From Streptomyces sp. NA04227 (GTDB taxonomy: Bacteria > Actinomycetota > Actinomycetes > Streptomycetales > Streptomycetaceae): a stretch of DNA of 64,000 nt. Location of the stretch: positions 6,561,001 through 6,625,000 of the forward strand of contig NZ_CP054918.1 in the NCBI RefSeq assembly GCF_013364195.1, read 5' to 3'. Below, piece after piece: positions 25,797 through 34,523 of the stretch (position 1 is its first letter; each line of letters opens with the position of its first letter). The notes beneath the pieces were generated by a model. It was not told the origin of the DNA and made no database searches. It worked only from the letters and a program-made list of their open reading frames with translations. Position numbers and translations under genes: made by a program.

Positions 25797-27854
25797 GTGT
25801 CCAAACTGACCGACGTGCCCAAACGGATCCTCATCGGGCGCGCACTGCGCAGCGACCGGCTCGGTGAAACGCTCCTTCCCAAACGCATCGCGCTCCCCGT
25901 CTTCGCCTCGGACCCGCTGTCCTCGGTGGCGTACGCGCCCGGCGAAGTACTCCTGGTCCTGTCCATCGCGGGTGTGTCGGCCTATCACTTCAGCCCGTGG
26001 ATCGCGCTCGCGGTCGTCGTGCTGATGTTCACCGTCGTCGCCTCCTACCGGCAGAACGTGCACGCCTACCCCAGCGGCGGCGGCGACTACGAGGTGGCCA
26101 ACACCAACCTCGGCCCCAAGGCGGGTCTCACCGTCGCCAGCGCCCTGCTGGTCGACTACGTCCTGACCGTCGCGGTGTCCATCTCCTCCGGCGTGGAGAA
26201 CCTCGGCTCGGCCATCCCGTTCGTGGTCGAGAACAAGGTGCTCTGCGCCGTCGCCGTCGTGGTGCTCCTGACGCTGATGAACCTGCGCGGCGTGAAGGAG
26301 TCCGGCAAGCTCTTCGCGATCCCCACGTACGTCTTCGTGTTCGGCGTGTTCGCCATGATCTGCTGGGGCGCGTACCGCGGTCTGGTCCTGGACGACACCA
26401 TGCGCGCGCCGACCTCGGACCTCGAGATCCACCCCGAGCACGAGGGTCTCGCCGGATTCGCGCTGGTCTTCCTGCTGCTGCGGGCCTTCTCCTCCGGCTG
26501 TGCCGCGCTCACCGGCGTCGAGGCGATCAGCAACGGTGTCCCCGCCTTCCGCAAGCCCAAGAGCAAGAACGCGGCGACCACGCTGGCGATGATGGGCCTG
26601 CTCGCCGTCACCATGTTCTGCGGCATCATCGGCCTGGCCGCCGCCACCAAGGTGCGGATGGCCGAGAACCCGGCCAAGGACCTCCTCGACAAGGGGGTGC
26701 CGGTCGGCGAGGACTACGTCCAGGATCCCGTCATCTCCCAGGTCGCCGCGGCGGTCTTCGGCGACGGCACGTTCTTCTTCATCCTGCTCGCCGCGGCCAC
26801 GGCACTGGTCCTCTTCCTCGCCGCGAACACCGCGTACAACGGTTTCCCGCTGCTCGGCTCGATCCTCGCCCAGGACCGTTACCTGCCGCGCCAGTTGCAC
26901 ACCCGCGGCGACCGGCTCGCCTTCTCCAACGGCATCGTGCTGCTCGCGGGCGCGGCCGCCCTGCTGATCGTGATCTACGGCGCCGACTCGACCCGCCTGA
27001 TCCAGCTCTACATCGTCGGCGTCTTCGTCTCCTTCACGCTCAGCCAGATCGGCATGGTCCGGCACTGGAACCGTCACCTGCTCACCGAGAAGGACCCCGC
27101 CGCGCGCCGCCGCATGCACCGCTCGCGCGCGATCAACGGTTTCGGCGCCTTCTTCACCGGCCTCGTCCTGGTCGTCGTCCTGCTGACCAAGTTCACCCAC
27201 GGCGCCTGGGTCGCCCTCCTCGGCATGGTCATCTTCTACGTGACCATGAGCGCCGTACGCCGCCACTACGACGCGGTCGCCGAGGAGATCTCCGCCCCCG
27301 AGACCCCCTCCGACGACATCGTCCGCCCCTCGCGGGTCCACTCGATCGTCCTGGTCTCCAAGATCCACCGGCCCACCCTGCGGGCCCTGTCCTACGCGAA
27401 GTTGATGCGCTCGGACACCCTGGAGGCGCTGAGCGTCGACGTCGACCCGGACGAGACCAAGGCCCTCAGGGCCGAGTGGGACCGCCGCGGCATAGACGTA
27501 CCGCTGAAGGTCCTCGCCTCGCCCTACCGCGAGATCACCCGGCCCATCATCGAGTACGTGAAGAGCCGCCGCCGCGAGTCCCCGCGCGACGTGGTCAGCG
27601 TGATCATCCCCGAGTACGTCGTGGGCCACTGGTACGAGCACCTGCTGCACAACCAGAGCGCACTGCGCCTCAAGGGCAGGCTGCTGTTCACCCCCGGTGT
27701 CATGGTCACCTCCGTCCCGTACCAGCTGGAGTCCTCGGAGGCCGCCAAGCAGCGCGCCCGCAAGCGTGCCGAGTGGAACGCGCCCGGTTCGGTCCGCCGC
27801 GGCCCCGTCGAGAAGCGCCCGAAGGACACGGCAAAGACGAACGGCAAGGGCTGA
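25797..27854 (+). CDS. APC superfamily permease
   Basis: The 685-aa membrane protein has 12 or so helices between residues 40 and 460 and a soluble C-terminal region (about 470-685) rich in RPSRVHSIVLVSKIHRPTLRA. The signature FASDPLSSVAYAPGEVLL and a glycine-rich YPSGGGDYEVA mark the amino-acid/polyamine/organocation permease family, and the long cytosolic tail resembles KUP-like potassium carriers. Neighbouring TrkA regulators and mycobacterial synteny suggest linkage to potassium balance, but the substrate is unproven. GTG start. Confidence 0.9.
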   Translation: MSKLTDVPKRILIGRALRSDRLGETLLPKRIALPVFASDPLSSVAYAPGEVLLVLSIAGVSAYHFSPWIALAVVVLMFTVVASYRQNVHAYPSGGGDYEVANTNLGPKAGLTVASALLVDYVLTVAVSISSGVENLGSAIPFVVENKVLCAVAVVVLLTLMNLRGVKESGKLFAIPTYVFVFGVFAMICWGAYRGLVLDDTMRAPTSDLEIHPEHEGLAGFALVFLLLRAFSSGCAALTGVEAISNGVPAFRKPKSKNAATTLAMMGLLAVTMFCGIIGLAAATKVRMAENPAKDLLDKGVPVGEDYVQDPVISQVAAAVFGDGTFFFILLAAATALVLFLAANTAYNGFPLLGSILAQDRYLPRQLHTRGDRLAFSNGIVLLAGAAALLIVIYGADSTRLIQLYIVGVFVSFTLSQIGMVRHWNRHLLTEKDPAARRRMHRSRAINGFGAFFTGLVLVVVLLTKFTHGAWVALLGMVIFYVTMSAVRRHYDAVAEEISAPETPSDDIVRPSRVHSIVLVSKIHRPTLRALSYAKLMRSDTLEALSVDVDPDETKALRAEWDRRGIDVPLKVLASPYREITRPIIEYVKSRRRESPRDVVSVIIPEYVVGHWYEHLLHNQSALRLKGRLLFTPGVMVTSVPYQLESSEAAKQRARKRAEWNAPGSVRRGPVEKRPKDTAKTNGKG

Positions 27855-28076
27855 GCGGAGCGGCCGGGGCCGGGTGGCAAGGGCCGGAGGCAGCCGGAAA
27901 CCGCTGGTGGTGATCGGCGGTTCCGGGCGGGCCTAGACTGGTGGGCTGGCGTCGGTGTCGTCACGTCGAGGCGGATCACGGGGTGTGCGCAGTGCACATG
28001 CCCCGCCCCTCACCGGCGCGCCCGCAGCCAGCCAGTCGACCGGCCGTCCTTCCCCGTAGCTCTGGAGCCACCCCGC

Positions 28077-29489
28077 ATGTCGTCAGAACCCAGGAAATCT
28101 CCGGTGGGCCGGGACAACTCGGCCGCGGGCCAAGGGAAGTCCGCGGCGGGGGAGGCCAAGCCCGCGGCAGGAGAGAAGACGTCGCTGGTGGGCCAGGAGT
28201 TCGAGGTCGAGGTCGGCCCGGTGGCCCACGGCGGCCACTGCATCGCGCGGACCGAGGCGGGCCAGGTCCTCTTCGTACGGCACACGCTGCCCGGCGAGCG
28301 GGTCGTGGCGCGGGTGACCGAGGGCGACGAGGGCGCGCGCTTCCTGCGGGCCGACGCCGTGGAAATCCTCGAGCCCGCCAAGGACCGCGTAGCGGCGCCC
28401 TGCCCGTACGCCGGCCCCGGCCGCTGCGGCGGCTGCGACTGGCAGCACGCCAAGCCCGGCGCCCAGCGCCGCCTCAAGGGCGAGGTGATCGCCGAGCAAC
28501 TCCAGCGGCTCGCGGGCCTCACCCCCGAGGAGGCGGGCTGGGACGGCACCGTCATGCCGGCCCCCGGCGACAAGCTCCCCGCGGGCGAGGTGCCCGCCTG
28601 GCGGACGCGGGTGCAGTACGCGGTCGACGCGGACGGCCGGGTGGGCCTGCGACGGCACCGCTCCCACGAGGTCGAGGTCATCGACCACTGCATGATCGCG
28701 GCCCCCGGCGTCGACGAACTCGGCATCGAACGCCGCGAATGGCCGGGCATGGACACAGTCGAGGCGATCGCCGCGACCGGCTCCCAGGACCGTCAGGTCA
28801 TCCTCACCCCGCGCCCCGGCGGCAGGCTCCCTCTGGTCGAACTCGACCGCCCCGTCTCGGTGTTGCGCGTCCACGAGCGCGACGGCAGCGTCCACCGCGT
28901 CCACGGCAGGCCCTTCGTCCGCGAACGCGCCGCCGACCACACCTGGCGCGTCGGCGCCGGAGGCTTCTGGCAGGTCCACCCGCAGGCCGCGGACGTCCTG
29001 GTGGAGGCGGCCATGCAGGGCCTGATGCCCCGCAAGGGCGAGATGGCGCTCGACCTGTACTGCGGAGTCGGCCTGTTCGCCGGCGCCCTGGCCGACCGCC
29101 TCGGCGACAAGGGCGCCGTCCTCGGCATCGAATCCTCCAAGCGCGCGGTCGAGGACGCCCGCCACAACCTCCAGGACTTCGACCGCGTCCGCATCGAACA
29201 CGGCAAGGTCGACTCGGTCCTCCCCCGAACCGGCATCACCGAAGTAGACCTGATCCTCCTTGACCCGCCGCGCGCGGGCGCCGGCCGCCCCACTGTGGAA
29301 CACCTCGCCTCGCTGGGAGCACGTCGCATCGCGTATGTGGCGTGCGACCCGGCGGCGTTGGCGCGGGACATCGGGTATTTCGGTGAAGTGGGGTATCGGG
29401 TGCGGACGTTGAGGGCGTTTGATTTGTTTCCGATGACGCATCATGTCGAGTGCGTCGCGATCCTTGAGCCTGCCGAAAAGGGTCGCTGA
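28077..29489 (+). CDS. Class I SAM-dependent RNA (uracil-5-)methyltransferase with TRAM domain
   Basis: The 470-aa product has a TRAM domain (about 38-95), an iron-sulfur cysteine set (CPYAGPGRCGGC near 108-119 plus HC near 202), the SAM-binding DLYCGVGLFAG (near 325) and the nucleophile cysteine in YVACDPAALARD near 424. It belongs to the TrmA/RlmD group that methylates uridines in tRNA or rRNA. Start ATG after CTGGAG. The last ~55 codons use TTG, TAT, TTT and GAT, unlike the rest of the gene, and its final 65 bp are duplicated at 46702-46766. Confidence 0.93.
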   Translation: MSSEPRKSPVGRDNSAAGQGKSAAGEAKPAAGEKTSLVGQEFEVEVGPVAHGGHCIARTEAGQVLFVRHTLPGERVVARVTEGDEGARFLRADAVEILEPAKDRVAAPCPYAGPGRCGGCDWQHAKPGAQRRLKGEVIAEQLQRLAGLTPEEAGWDGTVMPAPGDKLPAGEVPAWRTRVQYAVDADGRVGLRRHRSHEVEVIDHCMIAAPGVDELGIERREWPGMDTVEAIAATGSQDRQVILTPRPGGRLPLVELDRPVSVLRVHERDGSVHRVHGRPFVRERAADHTWRVGAGGFWQVHPQAADVLVEAAMQGLMPRKGEMALDLYCGVGLFAGALADRLGDKGAVLGIESSKRAVEDARHNLQDFDRVRIEHGKVDSVLPRTGITEVDLILLDPPRAGAGRPTVEHLASLGARRIAYVACDPAALARDIGYFGEVGYRVRTLRAFDLFPMTHHVECVAILEPAEKGR

Positions 29490-29491
29490 CC
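29427..29491 (+). other. Putative left attachment site (attL)
   Basis: This 65-bp segment spans the last codons and stop of the methyltransferase gene and matches 46702-46766 with five mismatches. The longest identical blocks are ATGACGCATCATGT (14 bp) and GCGATCCTTGAGCCTGCCGA (20 bp), so crossover probably lies in one of them. Identity stops one base after the TGA. Confidence 0.75.
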
Positions 29492-29507
29492 TGGCGTTTC
29501 TCCGAGT

Positions 29508-29584
29508 GTGCGTTATGGGCGTTACGTGCGTTAGGTGCGATACCTTGACGCATATTCGACGCACGTGACGCACGATTGACGCAC
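29508..29584. repeat. Cluster of eight att-like motifs beside attL
   Basis: Four head-to-tail 9-mers, GTGCGTTAT, GGGCGTTAC, GTGCGTTAG and GTGCGATAC, occupy 29508-29543. They are followed by four copies in the other orientation, TGACGCAT, CGACGCAC, TGACGCAC and TGACGCAC at 29546, 29557, 29566 and 29577 (spacings 11, 9, 11). The same TGACGCAT occurs in the att repeat at 29434. This inverted grouping resembles integrase or excisionase arm-binding sites. Confidence 0.75.
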
Positions 29585-29824
29585 GGACGGCGCGGTTTCT
29601 GATGGGTCGTCATGCGTGATTGGCGACCGCCGGGCGGAGCCCTCGGCTGGGTGGCGGTGGGCACCTTGAAGTGGCCGGGACGCTGGCTGCCGAGCTGTTG
29701 ACTGCCTCTGCCTGTCCGCCTCTCGACAGTGACGTTCCGTGATGCGAGGTTCGCGCGCTCGTGAGGGGGCGTCCGCTGGGTCAACTGATCAGGCAGGCCG
29801 GTTCGTGGATGCGGCGTCCGGGGC

Positions 29825-30001
29825 GAGCTGCTTCCTCCACTGAAAACCCTGCTGGACAGGGCCCTGGAAGATCCCATCCCGCTGGAGAACGTCCCCGAGG
29901 GGCTGCACCTGCGGTCCGTCACCACCACGCGGGACGGAATCGACGCCGCCTTCGCCGGCCGTTCGGTCGCCTTTCGGCAGGGTTCGTCCGCCGCCGGGTA
30001 G
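29825..30001 (+). pseudogene. C-terminal remnant resembling a DUF2993 (LmeA-type) protein
   Basis: A frame ending at TAG 29999-30001 reads LPPLKTLLDRALEDPIPLEN and then a gLHLRSVTTTRDGIDAAFAGRSV pattern, which resembles the end of DUF2993 phospholipid-binding proteins. There is a stop shortly upstream (29786-29788) and no start or ribosome site, so only about 58 residues remain. It lies between the att-like repeats and the tetR gene and shares no operon. The family call is by pattern only. Confidence 0.4.
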
Positions 30002-30012
30002 GAGTGGTCGTC

Positions 30013-30648
30013 TCAGGCGGGGCCGGGGAGGGGGCGCCGGGCGACCTCGTGGGCGTCGTCCGGTGGTACGCCCAGCATGCGCAGGACCATCTCGGCCAGG
30101 TTCACCGCGGCCTCGTCACCGTCCAGGTCGGGGCGGGTGAACCTCAGCTCCACCAGGGACAGCAGGGTGCCGCCCAGTGCGGACAGGGCCACAGTCGGGT
30201 CGGCGACGGTGAAGCGGCCGGAGGCCGTGCCGACCTCGATGTCACGCAGCGCCCGCCGGGCCAGGCCGTTGTCCGAGTGGATGTGACCGAGGCCCCGACG
30301 GCGCAGGACCTGCATCAGTTCGGGGTGGGAGTCGGCCATGCGTGCGCTGAGGCGGAAGCCCGCCGCGACGAGCTCCGCAGGGTCGTCGATCTCCGCCAGG
30401 CGCTGGTCGAAGTTCCGGCCGTACTCCTCCAGGGCGTCCACCACCGCCGCCTCGAACAGCTCGGCCTTCGACTCGAAGTGGTTGTAGAAGGAGCCGAAGC
30501 CCACGTCGGCACGCTCGGCGATTGCCTGGATGCTGATGCCGGTGTCCCCGCTGTCGGCGAGTATCTGCCGGGCGGCGCGAATGAGCGCGCTACGGGTCTC
30601 CGCGCGACGTCGCTCGAATCGGTTGCTGGGCGGGGCTGACGTAGGCAT
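30013..30648 (-). CDS. TetR family transcriptional regulator
   Basis: The 211-aa product has an N-terminal helix-turn-helix (about residues 20-60, ISIQAIAERADVGFGSFYNHF) and an all-helical ligand-binding domain. It is divergent from the extradiol dioxygenase operon across 135 bp, so it probably represses that operon until an aromatic substrate or intermediate binds. ATG 30648 is chosen; TTG 30654 in frame is possible. No cofactor motif. Confidence 0.92.
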   Translation of the reverse strand: MPTSAPPSNRFERRRAETRSALIRAARQILADSGDTGISIQAIAERADVGFGSFYNHFESKAELFEAAVVDALEEYGRNFDQRLAEIDDPAELVAAGFRLSARMADSHPELMQVLRRRGLGHIHSDNGLARRALRDIEVGTASGRFTVADPTVALSALGGTLLSLVELRFTRPDLDGDEAAVNLAEMVLRMLGVPPDDAHEVARRPLPGPA

Positions 30649-30688
30649 GCGCAAAGTCTAACCGCGCAGGCGATGGCGACTGCAGTTC

Positions 30689-30702
30689 TGATGTATCCAT
30701 CA
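30689..30702. promoter_or_regulatory. Candidate TetR operator
   Basis: TGATG-TATC-CATCA is a perfect 5-bp inverted repeat between the divergent tetR and dioxygenase genes, 41 bp upstream of the tetR start. Its location and symmetry suit the local TetR protein. Confidence 0.4.
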
Positions 30703-30720
30703 TTTTCTGCCGGGAGCATC

Positions 30721-30749
30721 TTGACGACGGAACTGTCAAAGTTGATGAT
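30721..30749 (+). promoter_or_regulatory. Candidate promoter of the aromatic operon with overlapping inverted repeat
   Basis: A -35 TTGACG at 30721-30726 is followed after 17 bp by GATGAT (30744-30749). The -35 is also the left arm of TTGAC-N9-GTCAA (30721-30739), a second possible operator. A GGAGG follows ahead of ATG 30784. Confidence 0.4.
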
Positions 30750-30783
30750 TTCCTCATTACGGCAATGTTGCTCGGAGGGCACC

Positions 30784-31929
30784 ATGTCTGAAACACGCGT
30801 CCACGGGGCCGATGCCAAGACGGCCCACCAGGACCTGCACAGCGAACAGGGAGCCCTGCGGGGCGAGCATCCCGGCCGCTCCCGGAATCCCGTGATCAAG
30901 GTCGCGGACCTGGCCTGGCTGGAGTTCGAGAAGCCCGACCTGAGGCGGGCCGAGGTCTTCGCCCGGGACTTCGGCTTCCAGGTCGCCGCGCGCACCGAGA
31001 GCGAGCTGTGGCTGCGCGGCACGTTCGCCGGCTCGCCGTGCATGGTGATCCGGCGCGGGCGTACGTCCCGCTTCATCGGCCCGGCGTTCCGTGCGGAGGA
31101 GCGGCCCGATCTGGACCGGCTGGCGCGGGCCACCGGGTCCGACGTGCGTGACGCGGACGTGCCCGGCGGCGGAAAGGCTGTCGACCTGCTCGATCCGTCC
31201 GGCTTCCCGGTGCGGGTGGTGCACTGCGGCGAGCAGCTGCCGGCGCTGCCCGAGCAGCCGCCGCTGCTGCTCAACTTCGGCACGGACCATCGTCGTACGA
31301 ACGCCACGCAGCGCCCGCCGCGCGAGCCGTCCCGGATCCAGCGGCTGGGCCACGTCGTCCTGGAGACCCGCGTGTTCGGCCGGGCCCTGGACTGGTACCT
31401 GGACACGCTGGGGATGATCGTGTCCGACTTCCTCTTCCTGGACGGGCAGCGCGACCGCGGTCCGACCATGGCGTTCATCCGCTGCGACCTCGGCAGCGTG
31501 CCGGCCGACCATCACACGCTGGCCATGCACCTGGGACCGGGGACCGGTTATGTCCACTCCGCCTACCAGGTCACCGACCTGGACTCGATCGCCGTCGGCG
31601 GCGAATACCTCAAGGAACGCGGATACGAGCGCAGCTGGGGCGTTGGTCGGCACATCCAGGGAAGCCAGCTCTTCGACTACTGGCGTGACCCCGACCGCTT
31701 CATGCTGGAGCACTTCGCCGACGGCGACCTGTTCTCCAGCGACGTCGAGCCCGGGTGGGCGCCCATGTCGACCAGCGGTCTTGCCCAGTGGGGTCCACCG
31801 GCCACGCGTGACTTCCTCGGCGCGAGTCCCTCCCCGCAGCGGGTCCGCGACGTCATCCAGGCCCTGCGCGGCGACAACGAGATGGACCCGGCGCGCCTGC
31901 TGGGCCTGCTCAGAGCCGCCAAGTCCTGA
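30784..31929 (+). CDS. Type I extradiol ring-cleavage dioxygenase (VOC superfamily)
   Basis: The 381-aa product has two VOC domains. The metal-binding triad in the C-terminal domain is visible: His190 (RLGHVVLE), His258 (YVHSAYQV) and Glu309 (MLEHFADG). It should cleave a catechol-type ring next to the hydroxyls using ferrous iron and oxygen. An N-terminal extension of about 35 residues precedes the first domain. It is first in an operon with an FAA hydrolase, a flavin monooxygenase and a CoA ligase, which fits a meta-cleavage route. A GGAGG site precedes ATG 30784. Confidence 0.88.
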   Translation: MSETRVHGADAKTAHQDLHSEQGALRGEHPGRSRNPVIKVADLAWLEFEKPDLRRAEVFARDFGFQVAARTESELWLRGTFAGSPCMVIRRGRTSRFIGPAFRAEERPDLDRLARATGSDVRDADVPGGGKAVDLLDPSGFPVRVVHCGEQLPALPEQPPLLLNFGTDHRRTNATQRPPREPSRIQRLGHVVLETRVFGRALDWYLDTLGMIVSDFLFLDGQRDRGPTMAFIRCDLGSVPADHHTLAMHLGPGTGYVHSAYQVTDLDSIAVGGEYLKERGYERSWGVGRHIQGSQLFDYWRDPDRFMLEHFADGDLFSSDVEPGWAPMSTSGLAQWGPPATRDFLGASPSPQRVRDVIQALRGDNEMDPARLLGLLRAAKS

Positions 31930-31958
31930 ACCCCCAATCCCCTCACGAAGGTACTGAC

Positions 31959-32936
31959 ATGAGCACCAACGTCCTGCGCACCGCCGACGGATGGTGGGTC
32001 GTCCGTCCCCAAGCTCTCGACTCCGCTCGAGCAGGGGAGACCCCAATCCACCGGGCCATCCCTTTCGACACCAAGGCCACCACCACCGCCGAGCTGATCG
32101 CCGACCGTGACGCCGTACGAGAGGCGGCACGCTCGACCGAGGCGGGCACGCCCGTTGCCGACCTGGCCGTCCTCTCGCCGGTCACCACCCCCTGCCGGGT
32201 GGTCGCCCAGATGGTCAACTACCGCAGCCACGCCCGTGATTCGGGCTTCACGGGCGACATCCCGCCCGCCTTCTTCCGCAAGGCGTCCGGCTCGGTCAGC
32301 GGACCCGGCGACACCGTCGTACGGCCCTCGCACGTGAAGTTCCTCGACTACGAGGTCGAACTCGGGCTCGTCATGGGCGCCACCCTGCCCATCGGCACCA
32401 CGGTCGAGGAGCGGGACCTGCCGTCGTATGTCGCCGGGCTCGTCGTCACCAACGACGTCAGCGCGCGCGACGTCCAGCTGACCAAGACGCAGTTCTACGA
32501 GAGCAAGTCCTACCCGACCTTCACGCCGACCGGCCCGTACCTCGCCCTGCTGGAGCCGGAGGACTTCGCCCATCTCCTCGACCTCAGGCTGAAGCTGTCG
32601 GTCAACGGCGAGCTGCGCCAGGACCGCACCCTCGCCGACATGATCGTCCGCCCGGCGCAGGCCCTCACCCTGCTGGCTCGATTCCAGACCCTCGACCCCG
32701 GCGACCTGCTGCTGACCGGCACGCCCGGCGGCACGGCCCTCAAGGCCCCGCCGAAGCCGGTCGAGAAGATCGGCGCGCTGCTGCCGCCCGCCATGAAGTG
32801 GAAGGCGTTCTTCAAGTCCCAGGCGAAGAACCCGCACTACCTGCACGCGGGAGACGTGATCACAGCGACGATCGCGACCCCGGACGGCCGGATCGACCTC
32901 GGCGAGCAGCGAACCTCCGTCACGGACGCGAAGTAG
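31959..32936 (+). CDS. Fumarylacetoacetate hydrolase family protein
   Basis: The 325-aa product has the FAH fold with its metal-ligand pattern: DYEVELGLVMG (two Glu) near residue 128 and NDVSARDVQ near 168, then the GTPGGTALK segment. FAH proteins hydrate or hydrolyse ring-cleavage products such as 2-oxo-dienoates, acylpyruvates or fumarylacetoacetate. Located between the ring-cleaving enzyme and the monooxygenase, it is most likely the hydrolase or decarboxylase acting on the cleavage product. ATG 31959 follows ACGAAGG. Confidence 0.9.
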   Translation: MSTNVLRTADGWWVVRPQALDSARAGETPIHRAIPFDTKATTTAELIADRDAVREAARSTEAGTPVADLAVLSPVTTPCRVVAQMVNYRSHARDSGFTGDIPPAFFRKASGSVSGPGDTVVRPSHVKFLDYEVELGLVMGATLPIGTTVEERDLPSYVAGLVVTNDVSARDVQLTKTQFYESKSYPTFTPTGPYLALLEPEDFAHLLDLRLKLSVNGELRQDRTLADMIVRPAQALTLLARFQTLDPGDLLLTGTPGGTALKAPPKPVEKIGALLPPAMKWKAFFKSQAKNPHYLHAGDVITATIATPDGRIDLGEQRTSVTDAK

Positions 32937-32945
32937 GGGCATGAG

Positions 32946-34523
32946 GTGAGCCGCACCGAACAGCAGGTACGCGTGGTGATCATCGGCGCGGGACCGGTGG
33001 GCGTGACCGCCGCCCTCCTCCTCGCCCGGCGCGGAGTGCGCACCGTCGTCCTGGAACGCCACCGGGACGTCTACCCGCTCCCGCGCGCCGTCGCCACCGA
33101 CGACGAGGTCCGCAGGATCCTCCAGGCCGCGGGCGTGGGGGAGGAGTTCGCCGCGATCGCCCGCCCGGCGAACGGACTGCGGCTGCTGGACGCCCGGCAC
33201 CGGGTGATGGCCGAGTTCCGCCGTGCCGAGCACGGCCGTCACGGCTACCCGCAGACCAGCATGTTCGACCAGCCCGAGCTGGAGCGACTGCTCCGCGACG
33301 CCCTCGCCCGGAACCCGCAGTGCGAACTGCGCGGCGGCGTGGAGGTCACCGGGGTCGCCCCGGACGGCGCAGGCCCCGTGCGCGTGACCTACCGCGATGA
33401 CGACGGCGAGCACGAACTGTGGGCCGAGGCGGTCCTCGGCTGCGACGGGGCGAACAGCCTCACCCGCGACGCCATCGGCGCCGTATGGGAGGACCTGCGC
33501 TTCGAGGAACGCTGGACCGTCGTCGACGTCCGCACGAACGCCGACGTCCGCTGCTGGGAAGGCGTCGACCAAGTCTGCGACCCACACCGCCCGGCAACCT
33601 TCATGCGCGTCGGCGAGGACCGCTACCGCTGGGAGTTCCGGCTCGAGGGCGGCGACGAGCCGGTCCGCGAGCTGGTCGCGCCATGGCTGCCGCCCTCCGA
33701 CGACGGTGACTTCGAGGTCGTCCGCGAGACCCAGTACACCTTCCGGGCGCGCATCGCCGACCGGTGGCGCAGCGGACGGGTCTTCCTCCTCGGCGACGCC
33801 GCCCACCTCACCCCTCCGTTCGTCGGACAGGGGCTGTGCGCGGGACTGCGGGACGCCTACAACCTCACCTGGAAGCTCGCCCGCGTCCTGGGCCAGGGCG
33901 GCGACGAGCGGCTCCTGGACACGTACGAGAGCGAACGCAAGCCGCACGCCCGCCACGTCATACGGCTCGCGGTCGCGATGGGCTGGGCCATGACCGGCGG
34001 CCAGGACAGCGCCGCAGCACTGCGCCGCAGATTCCTGGCCGCGGCCTGCCGCATACCCGGCCTGACGGAGCTGGCCGGCCGCGACCTCAGCCCGCCCCTG
34101 ACCGCCGGACCCCTCGTCCGACGCCGCATCCGCAGGGGCCTCGCGGGCACCCACTGCCCGCAACCATGGATTACCACCGGCGGGCGGCGGACCCGCCTCG
34201 ACGAGCTGCTCGGTGACTCCTTCACCATCCTGACCGCCACCGAACCCTGGCCCGCACTGAACGCCCTCGCCCATGCGCTCGGCGCCCGGACGATCTCTGT
34301 CACCGGCCTCGGCGACGACGGCACCCTCGCTGCCTGGCTGCGCGATGGCCGGGCGGATGCCGTGCTGCTGCGCCCCGACCGCGTCGTCGCGGACGTCGTC
34401 CCGACAGGGGGAAGCGACTTCACCGACACCGCCACCTGGGCGACTCTCCTGCACACCACGCGCAGCGCCCTCCCCCTTCAACAGACCGCCGAGAAAAGCC
34501 TGCTGAGGAGCGTCACACGATGA
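32946..34523 (+). CDS. FAD-dependent aromatic monooxygenase (MhpA/PheA-TfdB type)
   Basis: The 525-aa flavoprotein shows the N-terminal FAD motif VIIGAGPVGVTAALLLARRG (near 11-30), the intermediate LGCDGANSL (near 167) and the second FAD motif FLLGDAAHLTPPFVGQG (near 281). These match single-component hydroxylases such as 3-(3-hydroxyphenyl)propionate hydroxylase. It would insert the second hydroxyl needed by the extradiol enzyme of the same operon. GTG start 9 bp after the FAH gene; the stop overlaps the next start in ATGA. Confidence 0.9.
   Translation: MSRTEQQVRVVIIGAGPVGVTAALLLARRGVRTVVLERHRDVYPLPRAVATDDEVRRILQAAGVGEEFAAIARPANGLRLLDARHRVMAEFRRAEHGRHGYPQTSMFDQPELERLLRDALARNPQCELRGGVEVTGVAPDGAGPVRVTYRDDDGEHELWAEAVLGCDGANSLTRDAIGAVWEDLRFEERWTVVDVRTNADVRCWEGVDQVCDPHRPATFMRVGEDRYRWEFRLEGGDEPVRELVAPWLPPSDDGDFEVVRETQYTFRARIADRWRSGRVFLLGDAAHLTPPFVGQGLCAGLRDAYNLTWKLARVLGQGGDERLLDTYESERKPHARHVIRLAVAMGWAMTGGQDSAAALRRRFLAAACRIPGLTELAGRDLSPPLTAGPLVRRRIRRGLAGTHCPQPWITTGGRRTRLDELLGDSFTILTATEPWPALNALAHALGARTISVTGLGDDGTLAAWLRDGRADAVLLRPDRVVADVVPTGGSDFTDTATWATLLHTTRSALPLQQTAEKSLLRSVTR

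Noticed and set aside
25740..27650. 636-codon open frame antisense to the APC permease
   Set aside because: It is a GC-bias shadow: low-complexity His/Asp/Arg composition, no domain and no ribosome site, while the + frame is a clear transporter.
31677..34481. 934-codon minus-strand frame across the aromatic operon
   Set aside because: It spans several genes with recognised motifs on the other strand and has no start site or domain.
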